Shown one piece after another: positions 58,062 to 64,000 of a stretch of DNA of 64,000 nt. Position 1 is the first letter of the stretch. Each line of letters opens with the position of its first letter. Origin of the DNA: Calvatia gigantea (lineage: Eukaryota > Basidiomycota > Agaricomycetes > Agaricales > Lycoperdaceae); the NCBI GenBank assembly GCA_025093985.1, contig JACAAK010000003.1, positions 3,720,001-3,784,000 on the forward strand, in the 5' to 3' direction. A program made the position numbers and the translations under genes. The notes beneath the pieces are model-generated. The model was not told the DNA's origin, searched no databases, and worked only from the letters and a program-made list of their open reading frames with translations.

Positions 58062-60658
58062 ATGGAGTTCCAAGTTGACTACCCGCTTCCTCACATTCCG
58101 GATAACCTCTCTATACCCCAGTTTATGTTTGATACCACAACAATTCCTAGGCCACAGCGCCCCCGCGGAACGCCATATTTCACCGAGGAGGCAACAGGGC
58201 GGGGAGTCTACGAGGATGAGGTGTGTTCATCCTCGCCAGAGGTCAGCGAATAATGGCTGAGCGTTTAATCTCTCCGACTGCTTTAGGCGAAACACCGGAG
58301 TTACGCTCTTGCAAAGGCTCTGCAGCTCAAGTGGGGTATTGGTAAGTTTGCTCGATGTCGTCGGTGGTGCGAGAGCTACTTTTGAACTATTTCACTAGGC
58401 AAAGATGATGTTGGTGCGCAGGCGTTTCATAACTACCCATATCAGCGCCGTTTCTGACGTTCTCGTGAAGTTTGTTTTCTTAGCCCGAATGATGTTGGTG
58501 AGAGAGGAGGTCTCGAATAATCTATCAATGATTAAATGATGTTTCTTTAGACTATGCCGTGGTCGTATGGGCAGTCCATCTTCTCGGAGGGATTATCACG
58601 TAGGCCGCACCCACTCTCCATTCAGCGACGAACTGACCAAAAAAAAAAACAGTCCAGGGAACCCTGGTTATACAACCGAGGAACTTAGTCACCAAATCAA
58701 ATTGACCAAGTCTATTTTGTTAATTGTCCATCCGGCCTGTCAGGAGACCGCGCTTAAAGCTGCCAAGGACAGTGGTTTGCCCGATTCTCGTATGGTTTTC
58801 CTCAAAGACGCGCCCGGTGCACACATCCCTACTTTGGACACCTTGATTTCGTTTGGTGAAAGTTCGAAGGAAAGGTTTGAGGAGCGGAGATTCTCAAACG
58901 GCGAGGCACGCACGGCTCTCGCTTTGTTGGCCTTATCGAGTGGCACGACTGGTGAGTACGCCTCGTGATCACTGGAACTAAGGCTCATTATTTCTCCAGG
59001 TCGTCCCAAGGTACTTCTTCATTTAACATGACCTCCCTTAAGATATTAATCCTCAAAAGGCTGTCGCGGTCACCCACTACGCTGTCATTGCGAATGTGAT
59101 GCAAATGGTAGCCCATTGGAGAATTAATGAATCCTCCTGGCCCAATAAGTTTATGTGCCCGGGCGATGTTGCTACTGGCGGTAAGTTCGACCCAAATCCC
59201 CCTGGCTACAGGCTGCTAATATCCTGTAGTACTGCCATTCTTTCGTAAGTATTCGCTCAGTGTATGCATCCCATAAGTCTCAGTCCTTCCAGACATATAC
59301 GGCCTTGTCGTCAATGTAAGCATTTTGGATGCTACTGCGCCTTGAGGTCGATTGCTCACCCCCTACAGCTCCATTTTCAGTTGTTTTGTGGGGTGAGTGC
59401 AAATAAGCTTATGGAGTGCGGCTCAGTAGCTGACACAAACCCAGATGTCCATTGTCGTAGTTCCGAAATTCAGCTTTACGAAATTCCTCGAAGACATCGT
59501 TAAATATCGCGTGACCAATCTTTAGTATGTGCATGAGGCTACCGAGAAGCAACGACACAACTCATCTTATCAAACAGCCTTGTGCCGCCACAAATTGTTC
59601 TTCTTTGTAAACAGGAAGCCACGAAGAAGTACGACTTCAGTCATGTCAAATTTTGCATGTCTGGTGCTGCTCCTTTGAGCGGAGAGCTCTGTGCGTCACT
59701 GAGGACTATCCTCCCAAATGCTGCGATTGGGCAGGGCTACGGTAAGAGACCCTACTGCTTGCGATGTTCTATTCTTATGCCCTCTTTCCAGGACTCACCG
59801 AGACAGTTGCATCAGTTTGCTTGATTCCGCCTGAAGTCAAAGATGTGACAGTTGGAAGCGCTGGAAGGTTGATACCCGGAATCAAAGCGAGAGTCATTAA
59901 ATCGGATGGTACCTTGGCAGATGAAGGAGAACAAGGAGAACTCCTCGTCTCAGGACCTTCCATGGCTTCAGGCTATCTTGATAATGAAGCTGCGTGAGTG
60001 TCATACACTGCGTTGGGTAGCGCATGAGTTAATTTCAAACAGAACGAAGGAGACATTTGTTGACTTCTGGGTTCGCACTGGAGATGAGGTAGTCATTCGG
60101 AAAAACGAGGTGTTTGTCGTGGACCGTCTCAAGGTATGTTATTCCTTCCTCTGGGACTTCGGGGTTATGTACTAAAGGGGATACAGGAAATCCTAAAAGT
60201 CCGGGGTTTCCAAGTCACCCCTGCCGAGTTGGAGGGGCATCTCCTCTTGCACCCTGATGTCGCGGATTCGTGCGTAATTGGGATACCGGATGACTACAGT
60301 GGTGAACTACCATTGGCGTATGTTGTACTTCAGCCTCATGCAGCCGCGCGTGTCAAAGGCAATCCAAAGGCGGTTCAGGAGCTCAAGCAGGTCATCTTCA
60401 AGGTATGAATAATCAAGTACACACAGGTTCAGGCTTGAACTAACCGACATTGTATAGCATGTGTCTGATGCTAAGACGCAATACAAGTGGTTAACTGGAG
60501 GTATCGAGTTTTTAGATGCGATTCCTAAGAATCCCTCTGGCAAGATTGTAAGCAGGCTGTTTGAGCACGAACTTCAAGGCTGACGAATCTTCTAGTTGAG
60601 GCGCGTGCTGAGGGAGGAGGCTCGCTCCCTACCAAGGCCAGCCAAAGCGAAGCTCTAG
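58062..60658 (+). CDS. 4-coumarate-CoA ligase-like acyl-CoA synthetase, peroxisomal type
   Basis: This is an ANL-superfamily adenylating enzyme. Spliced exons give MEFQVDYPLPHIPDNLSIPQ, AKHRSYALAKALQLKWGIG, SPNDVDYAVVVWAVHLLGG, IITPGNPGYTTEELSHQIKL, the AMP-binding motif LALSSGTTGRPK, AVTHYAVIANVMQMVAHW, FCMSGAAPLSGELC, QGYGLTETVASVCLIPPE, FWVRTGDEVVIRKNEVFVVD, KVRGFQVTPAELEGHLLLHP and IPKNPSGKILRRVLREEA, where the last holds the catalytic Lys. It ends AKAKL, so the C-terminal tripeptide AKL is a PTS1 peroxisomal signal. It should activate an aromatic or fatty acid to its CoA ester. At least six exons are 11-27 nt long. It is divergent from MED7. Confidence 0.92.
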
Positions 60659-60871
60659 TTCTGCAGTTTGGGTCTTATGCGTGTACTTGCTATCTATAGG
60701 GTTAATAATATCTTTGACCAATGTCCTAGTCGAATTCAAGTGTTTGTTTATGCATGTTTGAAATTTGAAGCTAGGGCGATTCCGAGTTTTCGTGACGCCA
60801 AAATATCGCAGACTCTGAACACTGAAGCTTGCTATAACTCCTACGCGTCCACTCTCTTTCGGGATACAACA

Positions 60872-61807
60872 ATGGTGCGACGGTTTGCAAACCAAGTCCA
60901 CCAACAGGTCTCGCGTCTCATGCGCGCGAACTACCTCAAAAAGGAGCCTGTTTGGTATCAGGCCGTTCTGCAATACCCTCCTCTTCCTCTTCCTCCGAAA
61001 GCGCCGCCAGCCCGCACAGATTACGACCACAAACCCCTGGAGCCCGTTATTCAGCCCGGCCAGGCTGCGAAATTGAAAAGGCTGAAGTCTAAACCGTTGC
61101 CTATACAGTATATCGAGGACGATGTGCGGAGGCAGTTCTTCCGTGACCATCCTTTTGAAGCATTCCGACCACGGACGTTGATTGAAGGTGGGGACATTGA
61201 ACCCCTTCATACTGTGCGGGGGAAAGCATGGACGAGGTTGAGGCAGAGAGGGAGGAATCCTACGCCGGAGGAGTAAGTTGCTTTTCGTGAACACTTTTGT
61301 GTCTGGATGACTGACCACTTCTCTCTCCCTTCCGTGGGTATCTCTAGTGCTATCCGTTTTGCTGTGAATCTGCACCAGTATCACGGCGTGTCCCTTTCCG
61401 AGGCATACCTTCGCGCTGTTGCTCAATTCCGTGCGCTCCGTTCCGAGCACCACATCGCTTCCACCTTCGCCGTGAATGAAGCGGAAACTTTCGGTGCCAT
61501 CTTCGAAAACACGGAAATTGAGAATATGTTTGAGAAGGAGAAGAAGGCATTGGAATCATGGAAACAGAAGGAGCAGGCGGATGAAGGCGCAATTGCGGCT
61601 AGGAAGAGGTGGAAGGCGATTGTTGAAAGGAACATTGGAGAAAGTGAGTGGACCAAGGGTGAGGAGTATGTCAGGCTGTGGAAGGAAAACGTTAAAGCAG
61701 AGTTTTCACCTGCGTTAACACAACCTGTTACTGAGGCCGCCGGTGGTGGAGCTAATCCACAAGCTCTAGATAACGCTCAATTACATGCCGCCCCCGTTAG
61801 ATTGTAA
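60872..61807 (+). CDS. mitochondrial small-subunit ribosomal protein mS23 (Rsm25-like)
   Basis: Two exons. The first begins MVRRFANQVHQQVSRLMRAN and continues KKEPVWYQAVLQYPPLPLPP, YIEDDVRRQFFRDHPFEAFR and RPRTLIEGGDIEPLHTVRGK. The second begins AIRFAVNLHQYHGVSLSEAY and holds a long charged helix (IENMFEKEKKALESWKQKEQ). The start, the P-x-WY motif and the E-D-x-x-R-x-x-F-x-x-x-HP element match the mS23/Rsm25 family. The N-terminus is basic as expected for mitochondrial import. The gene follows the ligase in tandem and converges on RPN5. Confidence 0.83.
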
Positions 61808-61917
61808 TCCGAGATATTTAATAATGATAGCATTTATACCAGCGACATTCCAACATTCAAACCGTCGCATAGGAAACTTGCACAGTGGTAAGACAAAGAT
61901 TATATTGTACAAATTCT
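61808..61917. other. short convergent gap
   Basis: Only 110 bp lie between the stops of the mS23 and RPN5 genes, so their 3' untranslated regions probably overlap. Confidence 0.5.
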
Positions 61918-63741
61918 CTATGACAGCGAAGCCGTAGCGGCCTTTGCTCTTGCCTGAGCAGCCTGCGCAGCGTTCATACCCATCCATGTCTTTTCCACCA
62001 AACCCAAAAGCTTCTGCATATCCGAACTCCAATCATTCATCACTTCTTCAGCACTACGTTTGCTTCGGAAGTTAACAATACCCGCAGGCCGATCAATCCT
62101 CGCCCATATCGTCCCGGACACGACAAGACGCGAAAGGATTTCTTCTGTCTGCTTCAATGAGAGGTCGAGAAGCGACCTTAGTCGCTCCAGTTTGATGCGG
62201 CTATAATATTCCGCAATGACGCGAATGTTCTGCGGGAAAAGATTAGGCAAAGCCGTAAAAAGTTCAACACCGGAGCTTACATGCTCGACGACGCGAGTGT
62301 GTAAATCTTCCCATTGTTTTTCGGCTTTGAAGACTTGTGTTTTGCGCAAGAAACCTCCGTAGATGCTCTGGATACCAGGCCACCTCATCAGCTCCTTGGT
62401 CACGAAGCATTTTACAAGGTTACTATGAACAGATCAGCGATGTCCTTTGCTGGGAGATACAGGACGTACTAGTGTAGCTCAAGTTTCGTGAGAGCAGAAT
62501 CGAGGTACAGGTGGTGGAGCATATCCGATTGTTCGTTATTGTGAGGTGCGAGGACGACATAGTAAACGATGTGTTCTAGTGCCTGTGGGTTTTAAGCACC
62601 GGGATTAAACTGAATGAAGAGAACACTCACAGCCTTACCCTTGTCACTGACATCCTCCTTGATAGATGGCGTCTCCCAAACCTTGTAATAGTATTTGGTA
62701 ACGTCAAGATATGCACTATGATGTAGAGCGTGTTGGATCATCAGGTCATAGTATTTCAGTTTCAGGTCCTGTGCATGTAAAGATTCAGCGAGTTTCCTCA
62801 TGGCCAATCAGTAAAGACGGACCTCATTTTCTTTCTCCGTCAAAAACTGTTCATTGACCTTTCGTCCGCCAACCCGGACCTTCACCCATTCAGCCTCACC
62901 ACCACCAAGCGTATCTTTTCCGTCCTTGCCCTTGCCCTGTTCGTCATCCTTTATTCTTGCAACAGCAATCAACAGCCGCATTTGTTCAAGAATAAATTCT
63001 GTCTTCTCTCGACGCTCCATAGATGAATATGTTTCGACTTGGAGATCGCTTAGCAGATCAGATGCAGTCTGTAGCAATTCCTTGACTTTTGGTCCCGAAG
63101 CTGCCTTGGCGAGGCCTTCGTGGTGGTGTGAGAGGAGAAGAGTAACTCGAGCCCGAGGAGTTTCGAGGAAGATCTGGGAATGTGTTATGAGTAAAACCCT
63201 CGAAATGTAAAACAAGTATCTAGTTGACCTTTCCCTCTGTTACACTCCGTAGGGTCTCGACGAGCTCTAGCCACTTGTCGATACCATCTCGAGTTTTGAT
63301 TTCAGGCAACCATTGGATCGTTTGGTCCACAAAAGCTTGGATAACAGCTTTGAGCTGACCGTGCTTCTTGCTTAGTGTTTGGACGTTGGCGTTGAGGAGT
63401 GTATGATCTCGGGCATCATACGAGTGTTGGATGATCGTCTTAGCTAGGCGGGTGGTAGAAGCAAGATCGGCAGCCTATAAAGTCATGTAATGACGCTATA
63501 AAAAAACCAAATATGTGGTCGCAAAAGCGTAGAGTACATACGTTTCTGGTTTGCTTTTCGAGGACAAAAAGTTTATCGAGTGCCTCCTGGAGTTTTCCTG
63601 ACTATTGTAATTTAGATCGTGTTAGTGATTAGGTGCATTTGAGATATAATGTCATCGAACCTTGGCGAGTTTGTCTGCCTCTGGTAGCAGGGCATCGACT
63701 TCGGTGGTGAAGTCCCTTTCTTGTTTCTTGTTGTCGCTCAT
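61918..63741 (-). CDS. RPN5: 26S proteasome regulatory subunit Rpn5
   Basis: Exons from the 3'-most ATG on the plus map read MSDNKKQERDFTTEVDALLP, KLQEALDKLFVLEKQTRNAA, DLASTTRLAKTIIQHSYDAR, AFVDQTIQWLPEIKTRDGID, EGKIFLETPRARVTLLLSHH, LKLKYYDLMIQHALHHSAYL with DVTKYYYKVWETPSIKED, and LVKCFVTKELMRWPGI. The PCI domain follows with VRVIAEYY-type sequence (NIRVIAEYYSRIKLERLRSL), LSLKQTEEILSRLVVSGTIW and RIDRPAGIVNFRSKR. Rpn5 is a lid subunit that clasps Rpn11 and binds the core particle. The layout and length fit the family. At least six introns are present. Confidence 0.94.
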
Positions 63742-64000
63742 TAGTGTTGGGCAGACGATTGATTATTGAGTACTATTGAGTTCTGAATGCGTCAGATCCC
63801 AATGACGCGTCGCGGTATTGTTGACAACTGTTTTGATCAAAATGAATACCGTCCATGACCACACTCCTCCTCACTCAAAATCGTTCCCAAATGAAAAGTC
63901 AAGTGAATTGCATAAAGGGACCACAAACAGCTGTGCATACGGCATATAGGGCATATAGGGTATAATGTGCATGTAGGGCATACGTCGAAAGTCCGGGGAT
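63742..64000. promoter_or_regulatory. RPN5 upstream region with short direct repeats
   Basis: The RPN5 promoter should lie here. At 63941-63983 a 9-10 bp unit close to gcatataggg repeats four to five times, imperfectly. No other gene is visible before the window ends. Confidence 0.4.

Overview
The window reads as nuclear DNA of a filamentous basidiomycete, most likely an Agaricomycete. Genes are dense, lie on both strands and are cut by many short GT-AG introns (about 50-65 nt). Several exons are only 9-27 nt. The gene set is fungal: UTP11, a PacC/Rim101 factor, TAF1, RRB1, MED7, RPN5, SED5 and ADE5,7. There is also a PA28-type proteasome activator, which budding yeasts lack, a U6 snRNA gene and a small fungal metallothionein. 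Gene models here were assembled by joining frames at splice sites read by eye, so exon edges are inferred.

Layout. 0.2-7 kb: an LSB5-like endocytic adaptor, a zinc-finger-like DNA-binding protein, UTP11 (divergent from the former), and a secreted PLC-like phosphodiesterase. 7.7-10.1 kb: a tandem duplication of an AYR1-like short-chain dehydrogenase, whose second copy has lost a splice acceptor. 11.6-12.35 kb: myosin regulatory light chain. 12.35-16.3 kb: a gene-free 4 kb stretch packed with GCCAAG hexamers, followed by the PacC/Rim101 pH-response regulator, which binds exactly that hexamer. 19.3-28.7 kb: TAF1, PA28, RRB1 and two MAPEG/MGST genes. 29.9-40.3 kb: a conserved-looking unknown, NOP6-like RRM protein, SED5, glycerol-3-phosphate dehydrogenase and an ankyrin-CCCH protein. 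41.3-44.3 kb: ADE5,7. 44.8-52 kb: two low-complexity unknown proteins, the first with an apparent 1-nt frameshift. 52.2-54 kb: an apolipoprotein N-acyltransferase-like membrane protein. 54.6 kb: a 33-residue metallothionein. 55.2-57.8 kb: a BCL7-like protein, U6 snRNA and MED7. 58-63.7 kb: a peroxisomal-type 4CL-like ligase, mitoribosomal mS23 and RPN5.

Most genes are housekeeping and not functionally linked. Divergent pairs with short shared promoters are common (TAF1/PA28, RRB1/MGST, SED5/GPD, MED7/ligase, zinc finger/UTP11). The strongest new signals are the probable PacC self-regulatory array, the hidden metallothionein, the Lnt-like protein in a eukaryote, the decaying SDR duplicate, and the microexon-rich genes.
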